A stretch of DNA of 64,000 nucleotides from Terrisporobacter othiniensis (GCF_000808015.1 NZ_JWHR01000121.1:37754-101753), one strand, 5' to 3'; counted from the stretch's first letter, positions 36,159-44,889 are shown. A program made the numbers and translations. The notes: generated by a model not told the origin, from the sequence alone.

Positions 36159-36660
36159 CTTCGTCTAAGCTTCCTACATCATCAATTATCGTTATGGCTG
36201 AATTACTATTGACTTCTACTTTATCCGTAAACATACCTAGATGTTTTCCTAACATATCTAAAGCTTTGAGCTTATCATAAAACTTAACTTCTCTTTCTTG
36301 TATGTCCCCATCATCTGTAGGAATAGATTTTATTTTTACTCCAGATATTACTGCTAAATCATCATCACTAGCATTTTCTTTTACTGTAGCTTGATTAAAA
36401 TTAATTACATCACTTGGATTTACAAAGGCTATCTTAGCTATCTCTCTTAGCACTCTATCTTGATTTATGCCTGTCCTTCGACTTCTTTCAGCTATAGCTT
36501 TATCTATCTCATTTTTTATTTCAGGTTTTTTCAAGTTTTCATTTCCTATAGAATAAGCTGTATCTGGACTATATCCTGCCCTAATAGCCGCTTGAGTGGC
36601 ATTAAGGTCTACCAAATATTCTTCTATAAATCTTTTTTGCTTATTCGTTAATCTAGCCAT
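36151..36660 (-). CDS. Phage terminase small subunit
   Basis: 169 residues from ATG 36660 (AGGTGGTGG upstream). N-terminal Terminase_2 signature: LTNKQKRFIEEYLVDLNATQ, then AAIRAGYS. Normal length. Confidence 0.95.
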   Translation of the reverse strand: MARLTNKQKRFIEEYLVDLNATQAAIRAGYSPDTAYSIGNENLKKPEIKNEIDKAIAERSRRTGINQDRVLREIAKIAFVNPSDVINFNQATVKENASDDDLAVISGVKIKSIPTDDGDIQEREVKFYDKLKALDMLGKHLGMFTDKVEVNSNSAITIIDDVGSLDEDA

Positions 36661-36702
36661 TAATACCACCACCTCACTTATTCGTCGTTTTATAAATATG
36701 CA

Positions 36703-36731
36703 ATAAAAAAGAACCCTACTAGAGAGTTCTC
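36703..36731 (-). terminator. Terminator of the 36763-37803 nuclease gene
   Basis: Minus-strand stem AGAACTCT/AGGGTTCT followed by TTTTTTATT. It separates the moron from the packaging operon. Confidence 0.8.
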
Positions 36732-36762
36732 ATTAAATAATATCATTCAGGTGCTTTTGAAA

Positions 36763-37803
36763 TTATGTAATTCTAATTACCATATCTTTATATAAATAAA
36801 TATCTCTTCCTACCAATTCTTTAATCATATAATTTTTCTCTGCAAGGAGTAATAAGCCATATAGAATATTATTTTCATCAAATAAAATCTTTTCTTTCTC
36901 TAAAATCTTTTCTTTATCATCTATTAACTGAGTTAAATATTGTCCAACTTCATATTCGCTTCCCATTTCACTAATCATATGTTTAATAGGCGATAGCATA
37001 AATGCGGATAAATTAGTACTAATTTCAGATGTTATTATCTCTTTAATCATTGTTCTATTACTATCCATTTTGATTACATCTTGTTGCATATTCGATGCTA
37101 TATCCTGAAGGTTTTCATACAAGAATATAAGTCCATATAGTTGGTGTTCCTTGCTATTTACACTAAATATTTTACTATCATTATATTTAATAGTATATTT
37201 AACTAAATCACCATAATCTCTATGATATATACCAAGATTTTTACTAGAACTTTTAGAATAAATAGTTTGGATTTCTAATCCTCCAGGTAATATAAAGGTA
37301 CGATCCCCAAATATACTATTAAACTTAGAATTGAAATGATCTTTAGCTACATCTATTTTTCTATTTTTACTTTCTATGTATTTATCATCATAAAGTTCCC
37401 AGTAACCTCCAACTTTAACCGCAAAATATAAGTCTGCGTTCATTACTTTTGCAAAGTCTTGTTTAGCTTTTAAAACTTTTTCAGATATACTACATCTCTG
37501 TTTTACTGTTGACTTTATTTCTACTATAATCCTTTTTCCATTTTTTAATTCAATGAATAAGTCTGATGTTTCTGAGTCTGTAAGTTTTGATATTCCTTCT
37601 TCAAACGCGTATATTGACTTGCAATTACCTAATAAATATATAATTAGAATAAATTCTTGTTCATTATCTTTTCCCCATATCCTTTTAGTTACGTCAATTT
37701 CCTTTAACTGTAACATTTCTACTACCTTTTTCCTATCTTCTTCATTTAAAAAACTCTTTATACTATGATATGCTTTAACCTTTTCCATTGGTGTCGAGTC
37801 CAT
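36763..37803 (-). CDS. PD-(D/E)xK nuclease-like moron protein
   Basis: 346 residues. SDLFIELKNGKRIIVEIKS places D81, E95 and K97 as the D-x13-E-x-K nuclease core, followed by a helical KAKQDF and strand ADLYFAVKV. The C-terminal 150 residues are helical without a known domain. AGGGAGG precedes the ATG, an AT-rich promoter region lies upstream, and a private terminator follows: the layout of an independently expressed moron. It sits between a late regulator block and terminase. Candidate anti-phage nuclease or restriction enzyme; no methylase is nearby. Confidence 0.6.
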   Translation of the reverse strand: MDSTPMEKVKAYHSIKSFLNEEDRKKVVEMLQLKEIDVTKRIWGKDNEQEFILIIYLLGNCKSIYAFEEGISKLTDSETSDLFIELKNGKRIIVEIKSTVKQRCSISEKVLKAKQDFAKVMNADLYFAVKVGGYWELYDDKYIESKNRKIDVAKDHFNSKFNSIFGDRTFILPGGLEIQTIYSKSSSKNLGIYHRDYGDLVKYTIKYNDSKIFSVNSKEHQLYGLIFLYENLQDIASNMQQDVIKMDSNRTMIKEIITSEISTNLSAFMLSPIKHMISEMGSEYEVGQYLTQLIDDKEKILEKEKILFDENNILYGLLLLAEKNYMIKELVGRDIYLYKDMVIRIT

Positions 37804-37869
37804 ATAATAAACCTCCCTATAATAAGAATATAAGATATAATTCTACTTAATTCTAGGATTTCCTTCTTT

Positions 37870-38238
37870 TTATAACATATCTCTCAACTTATTTCTATAA
37901 GTATTATTATTTGTTACTCTCATTAAGCTTTCTATCTCCCATTCTCTTGGTGTATTAGGAAGCTTCTTTCTAATACATAAATCAACTATGCTCTTTACCT
38001 TCTTAAAACTTCTCACATGAGTATGACCTATCCTAAATTCTTTGTTAGTGTTATGTACTATATATCCATCACTAACTTTATAGATGCTATATTCTTTACG
38101 TTGAAATATTCTCCTTGCTCCATATGTTTTATTATGATTAGGAACTTCTTTCATTAGATCATCATACTTATACAAATCTTCTGGTATCTCTGTAACCTCT
38201 GCTATTAAATTAGCATCAACCCACTTCAATTTCTTCAC
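37870..38238 (-). CDS. Hypothetical phage protein
   Basis: 122 residues from GTG 38238 (AAGGA 9 bases upstream); an ATG at 38256 is possible. Basic. Contains KTYGARRIFQRKEYSIYKV, YIVHNTNKEFRIGHTHV and two Arg-rich C-terminal helices. Resembles small nucleic-acid-binding proteins of phage late regions, but no family is assigned. Confidence 0.65.
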   Translation of the reverse strand: MKKLKWVDANLIAEVTEIPEDLYKYDDLMKEVPNHNKTYGARRIFQRKEYSIYKVSDGYIVHNTNKEFRIGHTHVRSFKKVKSIVDLCIRKKLPNTPREWEIESLMRVTNNNTYRNKLRDML

Positions 38239-38264
38239 ATTGTCACTTCCTTGCATTTTCCCAA

Positions 38265-38490
38265 TAAAAAAGGATGCACATTAGTACATCCAGTGAAAGG
38301 GGTTTATTTTAAGAGAGAGTTTTCAGAATCGAACTGAAAAGTTTGGAGATTAACTGCTCCAGCACTCTCATAGTAGATAGAAGCACATCTATACTTCTAT
38401 CTTTCCGTTAAAAATCTATATAATTAATATTAGGAGGTGAAAAGAGTAGGTCCTGCCACTAACCTATCTCTTTACAATACTATAATACTA
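38265..38490 (-). ncRNA. Candidate structured phage RNA containing a tRNA-like domain
   Basis: On the minus strand: an AT-rich promoter-like stretch near 38490-38510; hairpin AAAGAG-A-TAGGT/ACCTA-CTCTTT (about 38433-38475); an 8-bp hairpin GATAGAAG/CTTCTATC (about 38376-38402); the tRNA-like fold (38314-38370); and a terminator GGATGTAC/GTGCATCC with TTTTTT (38265-38291). No open frame spans it. Order and terminator argue for one transcript of about 220 bases. Confidence 0.5.
38314..38370 (-). ncRNA. tRNA-like fold lacking an anticodon arm
   Basis: Acceptor GAGAGT/ACTCTC (6 bp), CT at positions 8-9, D-arm GGAG-CAGTTAAT-CTCC and T-arm TTCAG-TTCGATT-CTGAA with the standard TTCGATT loop. Only AAACTT connects the D- and T-arms, where an anticodon arm and variable loop should be. 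No CCA is encoded. It cannot decode and is either a degenerate tRNA or a tRNA mimic. Confidence 0.55.
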
Positions 38491-38558
38491 CATAATAAAG
38501 GGACATCAGTCCGAACTTTGTCCTAAGTTTGTCCGAAAAGTGTCCCTCTATTTTATAT

Positions 38559-39050
38559 TTACGCAAATTTCTTATATATTTCATCTCTTAACATAGTTGG
38601 ATATATAGAATTTAAAGCACTTACAACTAGTGAATTTCTTAACTCATAATATGTACTCTTACTAATATGCATCTTTCTTAATATTTCATTTCTGCTAATC
38701 CTAACTCTCCTGCTGCAATATAGAATTTCAAATAGTTCCTTTTGTTGTATTGTAAAATTATTTACAGCTATTTCTATTCTTCTCTTTTCTATTTCTAATT
38801 TTCTCTTTGTGTATTTTAAGTAATTTATTCTTTCTTCTTTCCTTATGATCTCTTGCTCTACACTTTTAGAAATATTATATGTTTTTCCTTTTTTTTCACT
38901 ATCATAGCTGATACCTGAACAACCTACATATTCATTTTCTATTTGAGCTATTTCTAAATCTATCATTTCTATATCATTTAATATTTTTTTATAATTAAAT
39001 AATCTACCCTCTGTTTTTTTATAATAATTGTCAAAATCTTCTTTTGTCAC
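38559..39050 (-). CDS. Late-gene transcription regulator (ArpU/RinA-like)
   Basis: 163 residues. Central coiled coil (IRKEERINYLKYTKRKLEIE) and C-terminal HTH (RISRNEILRKMHISKSTYYE). Same position and plan as 7598-8074 in prophage 1, upstream of the packaging genes, so it probably activates them. Confidence 0.7.
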   Translation of the reverse strand: MTKEDFDNYYKKTEGRLFNYKKILNDIEMIDLEIAQIENEYVGCSGISYDSEKKGKTYNISKSVEQEIIRKEERINYLKYTKRKLEIEKRRIEIAVNNFTIQQKELFEILYCSRRVRISRNEILRKMHISKSTYYELRNSLVVSALNSIYPTMLRDEIYKKFA

Positions 39051-39080
39051 GTATATTCCCCCTTGGTGATTATATGACTG

Positions 39081-39290
39081 CTATATATAGTATTCTTCTA
39101 AATCTACTTGTGGTGTAAATGTTTTACAACCGCATTCACATTTATACACCTTTCTATTTTTTATCTTATCTATTTCTACTGTAATATCTAATTCATTTTT
39201 AACAACTCCACACTCACTACATCTCAAGTCCATCGTATCTTTATCCTTTGCTACAAGATATATTACATTACCTTCTTTTATTTTTCTCAT
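39081..39290 (-). CDS. Small zinc-ribbon phage protein
   Basis: 69 residues with CSECG and CECGC, two Cys pairs about 24 residues apart that can hold one zinc. AGGAGGAG precedes the ATG. Function unknown. Confidence 0.75.
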   Translation of the reverse strand: MRKIKEGNVIYLVAKDKDTMDLRCSECGVVKNELDITVEIDKIKNRKVYKCECGCKTFTPQVDLEEYYI

Positions 39291-39721
39291 TCTCGTTTCT
39301 CCTCCTGCTTTTTATTACACTTCTTCCTTTTAATTAACGGATAGTTTAAATGGTTATAAGGTTTATAAATCTCGGGATTTCTTTCTAACCTATATAATTC
39401 ATTTTTTTAAGTCCACTATTCAGTGTTCTCCTACCACAACTCACTATAAATAATGTATTATCTAAATTTCATATTCTGTCAACTCGCATACCAGTAATCT
39501 CTTTTATTTGATTGACTTTTTCTAGTTTTGTATTTTATTTTATAATGTCTATTTCATATGTCATCTCAAAAATTCTATCAATTTTCATTTCCAACTTTTT
39601 TATTATATCCTTTCTTACCCATTTTTATCAATTCTTAAAAGTTATTGATTTATTTTGTAATATTTTGTCTCTTTTATATCTTTACTCTTGATATTTACAA
39701 AGTATTTAACCTATTAAATAG
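39291..39721. other. AT-rich gap with a decayed ORF
   Basis: About 430 bases without an intact gene. On the minus strand a frame ending at 39287 reads ELYRLERNPEIYKPYNH and on into KRKKCNKKQEEKRE, which looks like real protein but has no start codon and a stop just upstream. Further up, MKIDRIFEMTYEIDIIK is also interrupted by stops. Probably remnants of small early genes. Confidence 0.4.
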
Positions 39722-40144
39722 TTAAAATGGTATCTCATCATCATCTATAGCTTGAAATCCTTCTGGGTCTAATCCTCTTGGTGGTTCATAACTTGGTGTA
39801 AATGTTTGATTATTTTCTTCTGATTTTTTTATGCTTTCTAATGCTTGTACACTTTTAGCAGATACTTTTGTAATACTTCTTTTTTCATCATCTTTCATGT
39901 ATTCTTCTTTTCTAATACTCCCTTGTATTGCTACTAATCTACCTTTACTTATGTAATTATTAACAAAATCAGCAACTTTACCAATAACTTCTACTGGTAT
40001 AAAATCTACTGGTATTTTACTTTCTTTATCCTTGTAATCTCTATTTACTGCTATTGTAAATTTTGAAGTGCTTGATCCACTTCCTGTAATAACTCCTGGT
40101 TCTGGGTCTTTTGTTAATCTTCCAACTAATACTACTTGATTCAT
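39722..40144 (-). CDS. ssb: Single-stranded DNA-binding protein
   Basis: 140 residues, OB fold MNQVVLVGRLTKDPEP and acidic tip DDDEIPF. Homologous to the prophage 1 SSB (8570-8953) with a longer linker before the tip. Confidence 0.95.
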   Translation of the reverse strand: MNQVVLVGRLTKDPEPGVITGSGSSTSKFTIAVNRDYKDKESKIPVDFIPVEVIGKVADFVNNYISKGRLVAIQGSIRKEEYMKDDEKRSITKVSAKSVQALESIKKSEENNQTFTPSYEPPRGLDPEGFQAIDDDEIPF

Positions 40145-40170
40145 GCTTTTACATCTCCTATGCTATATTT

Positions 40171-40587
40171 TTAAGCTGTTTTCTTAGCTTCTTTTCTCTT
40201 CTTCTTCAATTCCTCATACTCTATCCAGCCATATTCATCACCATATTTAATGCTTTTTTGTACCCATTTGAGTGTTTCTGGATAAAGATAATCAAACATC
40301 TTTTTTCTCATAATACCTTGCTGTGTTTCCATGCCCTTCACATCTATATACTCAACTTCACCATTGTTATGATAAATAGCAAAATCAACTGTATAAGTTA
40401 TAGCTCTATGTGTCTTACCATATTTCTTAAAGCTTGGCTGTAATTCAAATTTTTGTTGTAATCCAAAGTCTTTTATTTTACCTTCTTCTTTTAGCTTTTT
40501 AAGGTGTAAATAATATTCAGCTTCATGTTTACTATCAAATTTGATTCCATCAACTTCAACTTTTTTATTTCCATATTTATTTGCCAT
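40171..40587 (-). CDS. DUF1064 family phage protein (VRR/PD-DExK-like)
   Basis: 138 residues from ATG 40587 (GGAG 7 bases upstream). Begins ANKYGNKKVEVDGIKFDSKHEAEYY and continues DFAIYHNNGEVEYIDVKG. This is the DUF1064 pattern, whose SKxE..D..D.K residues resemble a small Holliday-junction or endonuclease core. Typical of phage early operons. Confidence 0.88.
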   Translation of the reverse strand: MANKYGNKKVEVDGIKFDSKHEAEYYLHLKKLKEEGKIKDFGLQQKFELQPSFKKYGKTHRAITYTVDFAIYHNNGEVEYIDVKGMETQQGIMRKKMFDYLYPETLKWVQKSIKYGDEYGWIEYEELKKKRKEAKKTA

Positions 40588-40588
40588 T

Positions 40589-40669
40589 TTATGCTCCAAT
40601 CTCCAATCTATCTGATATATCTAAGTTTTTATAATATTCAAGTTGTCCTTTATTTTTCATGTGTGTCAT
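40589..40669 (-). CDS. Very small hypothetical protein
   Basis: 26 codons (starts MTHMKNKGQL); its ATG overlaps the preceding stop as TAATG, which suggests coupling. No function recognised. Confidence 0.4.
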   Translation of the reverse strand: MTHMKNKGQLEYYKNLDISDRLEIGA

Positions 40670-40770
40670 TACATCGCTGCTGCAAGTTCCAAGTAGTTGA
40701 ATGGTGTTGAATCATTATAATTAATATATTTAGGTTTGTATTGTTCGACTGTGCTGTATTTATGTTTCAT
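40669..40770 (-). CDS. Small hypothetical protein
   Basis: 33 residues (starts MKHKYSTVEQ) with GGGGGATTG before ATG 40770. The frame stays open upstream to an ATG at 40839 inside the first tandem repeat (adding MCRLIINIPGDEILLDQRGG), so a longer 56-residue form is possible. Confidence 0.45.
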   Translation of the reverse strand: MKHKYSTVEQYKPKYINYNDSTPFNYLELAAAM

Positions 40771-40808
40771 AATATTCAATCCCCCTCTTTGGTCCAGTAG
40801 AATTTCAT

Positions 40809-41180
40809 CCCCTGGAATATTTATAATTAATCTACACATACTATTACTGTTTATAGACTTACCGATACATGTAATATTTACACCGACTCATAAATAACCT
40901 TATCAGAAACGATAGGGTTATTTATTTTTTAAAAATTCCCCTGGAATAATTTATTTCAAACTACACATACTATTAGTAACTTATCGATACATGTCACTTT
41001 TTAACCAACTCGTATTAACCTTATCGGAGACGATAGGGTTATTTATTTTTTAAAAATTCCCCTGGAATAATTTATTTTAAACTCCACATACTATTAGTAA
41101 TGACTCATACTTTCTTACCGTATTTGGATATATAGTATTTAACCTTATCATCAATGATAAGGTTATTTGTTTTTTCTAGA
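40809..41180. repeat. Three tandem 121-129-bp repeats, each with a hairpin
   Basis: CCCCTGGAATA recurs at 40809, 40938 and 41059, followed each time by ACATACTATTA, a CGATACATGT element (two copies) and a hairpin AACCTTATC/GATAGGGTT ending in TTATTT (40896, 41017) or AACCTTATCA/TGATAAGGTT (41141). The repeats fill the only sizeable gap in the replication operon. Candidate regulatory RNA array, tandem attenuators or an origin element. Confidence 0.8.
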
Positions 41181-41210
41181 AATTTCTGCTATCATAGTTG
41201 CACAGTATCC

Positions 41211-41627
41211 TTAATCAAATTTACCTTTCTGACTTTCTAATAAGATTTTTTCTAATTCATCTGGAGCGTATCCAGCAAATGAATTATTTACATTTGCTCC
41301 TGCACCTTTTTTATATGTTTTTTGTATATTATTGTTATTTTCGCTAACACTATTAGTAAACCTATTTTGTAACTCAAACGCTTTGAGTTCTTCATAACTG
41401 GTTACATTCTTTTGTAACCAGTTATTTATTATGCCTTTAAGAAAATTGAATTGTAACTTTCCTTTATCAGTACATATAACTAATGCTTCTTTAAAAAGTT
41501 CTACATCAATTTTTTCTGATATTTCTTTAATCCATTCTGCTAATCTTAAATAGTTTTCATATGTAGGATCTTCTTGTGCTGCTGCATTCAAAATTTTATG
41601 TTTATTTATTCCAACGCTGTTATACAT
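41211..41627 (-). CDS. DnaD-domain replication protein
   Basis: 138 residues. LFKEALVICTDKGKLQFNFL, then KGIINNWLQKNVTSYEELK, matches the DnaB_2/DnaD C-terminal domain used in phage primosomes to load helicase. No N-terminal winged helix, which the adjacent initiator may supply. Confidence 0.7.
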   Translation of the reverse strand: MYNSVGINKHKILNAAAQEDPTYENYLRLAEWIKEISEKIDVELFKEALVICTDKGKLQFNFLKGIINNWLQKNVTSYEELKAFELQNRFTNSVSENNNNIQKTYKKGAGANVNNSFAGYAPDELEKILLESQKGKFD

Positions 41628-41698
41628 TTTGTTTCCCCCTTAGCTGTTGAAATTACCCCACAAGACTTGTAGGGTAATCCCCTTATATTTTTAAAGCT

Positions 41699-42673
41699 TT
41701 AACTTGGTATTTCTAAATTATTTTCTCTTGCATAATCTATAACCATTTTCTTGACTGGTTCTCCACTAAGAGAATCTAAACCATGTTCAATAGCTCTTAA
41801 ATAAGTGTCATAAATTGTAGTCCTTTTAAACTTACTATCTTGATTTTCTTTTACTATCCTTTCAAGTTCATCAGGACTATACTTATCTATCCTACTATTT
41901 ATGTTATGAAATCTTGTCCTAACTTTAGGTATAAACGCACTTACATTATTTTTATGTGGTTTATAATCCTCTTTTATAGCCTTTATAAGGAAACCTACAA
42001 CACTTTTACAACCTGTATTTTTAGTAAGTATTAATTTTTCTTCTAAATAATCAATATCTTTATTAGTATCTTTAAAAGCATTATGTATTTTTAAAAGTTC
42101 TTCTTCTGATAAATTAAAATAAGATTTTATTTTATCAACAACCACCACGTCACATTCTAATTTGTTGTTGTTATTATTATTATTGTTATTGTTATTATTA
42201 TTGTTATTGTTATTCCCCATAGTCTTTCCATACTCTATTGATACAGTATCTATAGGGTATTCATAGGGTATAGATAGGGTATCTATACTGTATTCATATT
42301 TATTACAACTATCTATGAATAACTTTAAGAATTCTTTGTTTTTAACTTGATTTAACTCTTTTTCTATGCATTTCTTTACTTTAATACTGTCTATCCTATT
42401 ATGTTTTATCCAATTCAGTATAATTATCTCTCTTGTTTCATCGCTATATTTTATTTTTCCGTATTCTTCAAATCGTTTTAAAAGTTTATCTACTGTTTCA
42501 CGATTATAACCTGTTTCAGTTTCGATAATTCTTTTAGGCAACTCATATATGCCACACTGACAAGTTTTACTATTAGTCATTAGATAAATATAGAAATACT
42601 TTTCTTCTGGTGTAAGCTCCAATACAAATCCATCTTGCCAGAATTCAACGTGTATTTGTCTAAATTTTGCCAT
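41699..42673 (-). CDS. Phage replication initiator with poly-Asn linker
   Basis: 324 residues. The N-terminal winged helix (AKFRQIHVEFWQDGFVLELT, FYIYLMTNSKT) is the Lin1244/Lin1753-like domain of replication initiators. A linker encoded by repeats (YEYSIDTLSIPYEYPIDTVS) and an 18-residue Asn run leads to a C-terminal domain of about 150 residues. The DNA repeats in the linker are likely the origin. It is followed immediately by the DnaD-domain gene. Confidence 0.78.
   Translation of the reverse strand: MAKFRQIHVEFWQDGFVLELTPEEKYFYIYLMTNSKTCQCGIYELPKRIIETETGYNRETVDKLLKRFEEYGKIKYSDETREIIILNWIKHNRIDSIKVKKCIEKELNQVKNKEFLKLFIDSCNKYEYSIDTLSIPYEYPIDTVSIEYGKTMGNNNNNNNNNNNNNNNNNKLECDVVVVDKIKSYFNLSEEELLKIHNAFKDTNKDIDYLEEKLILTKNTGCKSVVGFLIKAIKEDYKPHKNNVSAFIPKVRTRFHNINSRIDKYSPDELERIVKENQDSKFKRTTIYDTYLRAIEHGLDSLSGEPVKKMVIDYARENNLEIPS
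42253..42282. repeat. Iterons TAGGGTAT, candidate origin of prophage 2
   Basis: TAGGGTAT occurs three times at 42253, 42264 and 42275, an 11-bp period (one helical turn), inside the initiator gene next to an (A/T)-only ATT/GTT repeat tract. Confidence 0.5.
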
Positions 42674-43086
42674 TATCTATCCCTCACTTTTATGTATCTA
42701 ATTAAATCTTCTACCGTTCTTAAGTTGTTTGATATAGTTTCCCTATAAGTTATATATTGTTTACTTCTTATAGACTCATAAAGCTCCAAAAACTCTAATT
42801 TGCATTTTATATATTCATAATCTATTGAAATCCATGGATATTTTAAATTCCATTCATTTATACTTTCTTCTAATTTCATTGATGAGCTTTTTAAGTTATT
42901 AAATTTTTTGTATGATACTACTAAATTATTAGGACTAGAAGAACCTCCCATACTTCTAGGGAATATGTGATCTATTTGTACATCATCTTTTGATAACTCT
43001 AATTCAGTGTAAAAACACCTATCTCCATCTCTCCACTTTACATAGTCATAAGTTGTTATTTTTCTTTTATTTGATAAATCATTCAT
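42673..43086 (-). CDS. HNH endonuclease
   Basis: 137 residues. VQIDHIFPRSMGGSSSPNNL is an HNH core (DH...N). The usual first CxxC is replaced by CFYTEL. Located in the recombination/replication operon; it overlaps the initiator gene by one base. May act in DNA processing or homing. Confidence 0.85.
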   Translation of the reverse strand: MNDLSNKRKITTYDYVKWRDGDRCFYTELELSKDDVQIDHIFPRSMGGSSSPNNLVVSYKKFNNLKSSSMKLEESINEWNLKYPWISIDYEYIKCKLEFLELYESIRSKQYITYRETISNNLRTVEDLIRYIKVRDR

Positions 43087-43154
43087 AATCTCAACTCCCT
43101 CTGTTGTATATATTTATTTCATAAGGAAGAGAATTAACTCTCCCTTACTTTTAA

Positions 43155-44027
43155 CTATGCTATTGATATCTGACCGTCTATATTATCTTCACTTTCCGTA
43201 ACTTCTGTGAACTCTACATCTTGTACATTTTCATGCTTTTTAGGTTCATAGTTTGCTATTAGTTTTAAAACTTCCTCTGCTTCTTCAAAGGTTAATTTAT
43301 GTAGATCATATCCATTACTGTGACAAAACTCTTCTAACTTACTTGTATCTTTTTTAGTTTCAAAACTGAATAGGTCCTTTTGAGATGCTAAAGCTAATAT
43401 CATATTCTTTTGTTTGGGACTTGCTGTGCCAGGCACTATTTCTTTTTCCGGTAACTTTGTATCTACTCCCATTTCACTTGCATCATATAACCCTTGTAAA
43501 TCTTCTGGGAATGCTTCTCTTAATGCTGTAACCATTGCACATTTTCTAATCATTACCATAGGCATTGTTTTCCATGTAGACTGCGACTTTGAATATTCCT
43601 CTAAACTTACTACTGACTTTATAGGAAACTTTTTATCACTTGTGTATACTTCACACCACCCACCTATTAAAGTCTCTCCTGGTAACTTTAAAGAACCTTC
43701 TCTTTCGTGCGTATTACCTTCTTTATCAACTGTAACGATTCCAGCTTTCATACCTTCAAAGTTTGGATTTCTATATGCTCTTTTTACAAATACATCTTTA
43801 CCAACAACTATATTAGCTGGACTTGTACCAAATTTTATTAAATATGCTTCCCTTATAAAAGGATTCAATTTCTGTGCTTTACATAACTCTATAAACATCA
43901 ATGTTTCTTGCTCTGTAACTGCTCCATTTCCACTTGTAAGGTAATTCTTTACTGTGTCTGCTGTAAGTACTTGTCCACCTTCTAAAGTAAATTCTGCTAG
44001 TGCTAAAGCATTATTATTTTTATTCAT
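43155..44027 (-). CDS. recT: RecT single-strand annealing recombinase
   Basis: 290 residues. KAQKLNPFIREAYLIKFG, VVGKDVFVKRAYRNPNFEGM and MIRKCAMVTALREAFPEDL are diagnostic RecT/Bet segments. No RecE/exonuclease gene is adjacent; the next gene is Gp157-like. Confidence 0.95.
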   Translation of the reverse strand: MNKNNNALALAEFTLEGGQVLTADTVKNYLTSGNGAVTEQETLMFIELCKAQKLNPFIREAYLIKFGTSPANIVVGKDVFVKRAYRNPNFEGMKAGIVTVDKEGNTHEREGSLKLPGETLIGGWCEVYTSDKKFPIKSVVSLEEYSKSQSTWKTMPMVMIRKCAMVTALREAFPEDLQGLYDASEMGVDTKLPEKEIVPGTASPKQKNMILALASQKDLFSFETKKDTSKLEEFCHSNGYDLHKLTFEEAEEVLKLIANYEPKKHENVQDVEFTEVTESEDNIDGQISIA

Positions 44028-44039
44028 TTGTTTTACCCC

Positions 44040-44564
44040 CTACTTTTTAGTTTTTGGAATAATAAGACTTGTCCCAGCTTCAATATGGCAACCTTCTATC
44101 TCTATTCCTGCTTTTATTTGTTTTTTAATAAGATTGCTATCTACTTTTACAGTTGTTGTAACTACTTCTTCTTTGTATATATTTGGTATAAGGTCTATAT
44201 CATCTATTTTTAAGCTTCCTGAATTATTTCTTATTGATATTTTTCCCAAATCAGTTTCAATCTTTGTTGTACCTAATAACTCCATGCTATCTTTAAGCAT
44301 TGATTTAATATTTTCTTCTTTCTTCTTAACTTGTTTCTTTAGGTCCTGTAATCTCTTAATTTCCCCATCTATAGCATTAATTTGACTATCTATATTTCTG
44401 AATACATGTATAAATCCAACTGACTTATTTTGTATTTCATTTCTAATTATTTGATTAGCTTTTACTAAGTTCTCTGCTAGATCTTCTTCTCCAGCTTGTA
44501 AATATTCTTCTATTAAATTATCTACTTCTAAAAAGTTAGAAGTTAATTGATATAATGAGCTCAT
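44040..44564 (-). CDS. Siphovirus Gp157-family protein
   Basis: 174 residues. An N-terminal coiled coil (INAIDGEIKRLQDLKKQVKK) is followed by IDLIPNIYKEEVVTTTVKVD and IEGCHIEAGTSLII, the Gp157 signature. Such proteins accompany RecT and may assist recombination or resistance to other phages. Confidence 0.85.
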   Translation of the reverse strand: MSSLYQLTSNFLEVDNLIEEYLQAGEEDLAENLVKANQIIRNEIQNKSVGFIHVFRNIDSQINAIDGEIKRLQDLKKQVKKKEENIKSMLKDSMELLGTTKIETDLGKISIRNNSGSLKIDDIDLIPNIYKEEVVTTTVKVDSNLIKKQIKAGIEIEGCHIEAGTSLIIPKTKK

Positions 44565-44649
44565 TTATATTCCTCCTAAAATGTGATATAATTTACTTGA
44601 TACAATTTACTTAATATTTTTTAATTGGACCTCTGCAAAGGTCATTTTT

Positions 44650-44889
44650 TTATATAACTCCAAGATAAGGTATGTTATCATTCATAGCCTCATACAATAT
44701 GTCATATTCCTTTGTATCGTCTTTTAACATTAGTTCAATTTCTTGTAGTTGATATTTCAACCAATTTATCTCATCTTTATTTGCAGATTTATAAACTTTA
44801 TGAACTTCTGCATCATCTATATTATTTTCTAATGCTTTTATTCTTGCTTTCATACTGCCTATAACATCTTCTAATATCCAGTTACTCAT
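44650..44889 (-). CDS. Hypothetical phage protein
   Basis: 79 residues from ATG 44889, overlapping the upstream stop (ATGAG). Helical (MKARIKALENNIDDAE). Function unknown. Confidence 0.65.
   Translation of the reverse strand: MSNWILEDVIGSMKARIKALENNIDDAEVHKVYKSANKDEINWLKYQLQEIELMLKDDTKEYDILYEAMNDNIPYLGVI

Noticed and set aside
38314..38370. Ordinary tRNA gene
   Set aside because: No anticodon arm or variable loop and no CCA, so it cannot be a normal tRNA; kept as a tRNA-like RNA.
40809..41180. CRISPR array in the three-unit tandem repeat
   Set aside because: Units are 121-129 bp with conserved sequence throughout; there are no short repeats with variable spacers and no cas genes.
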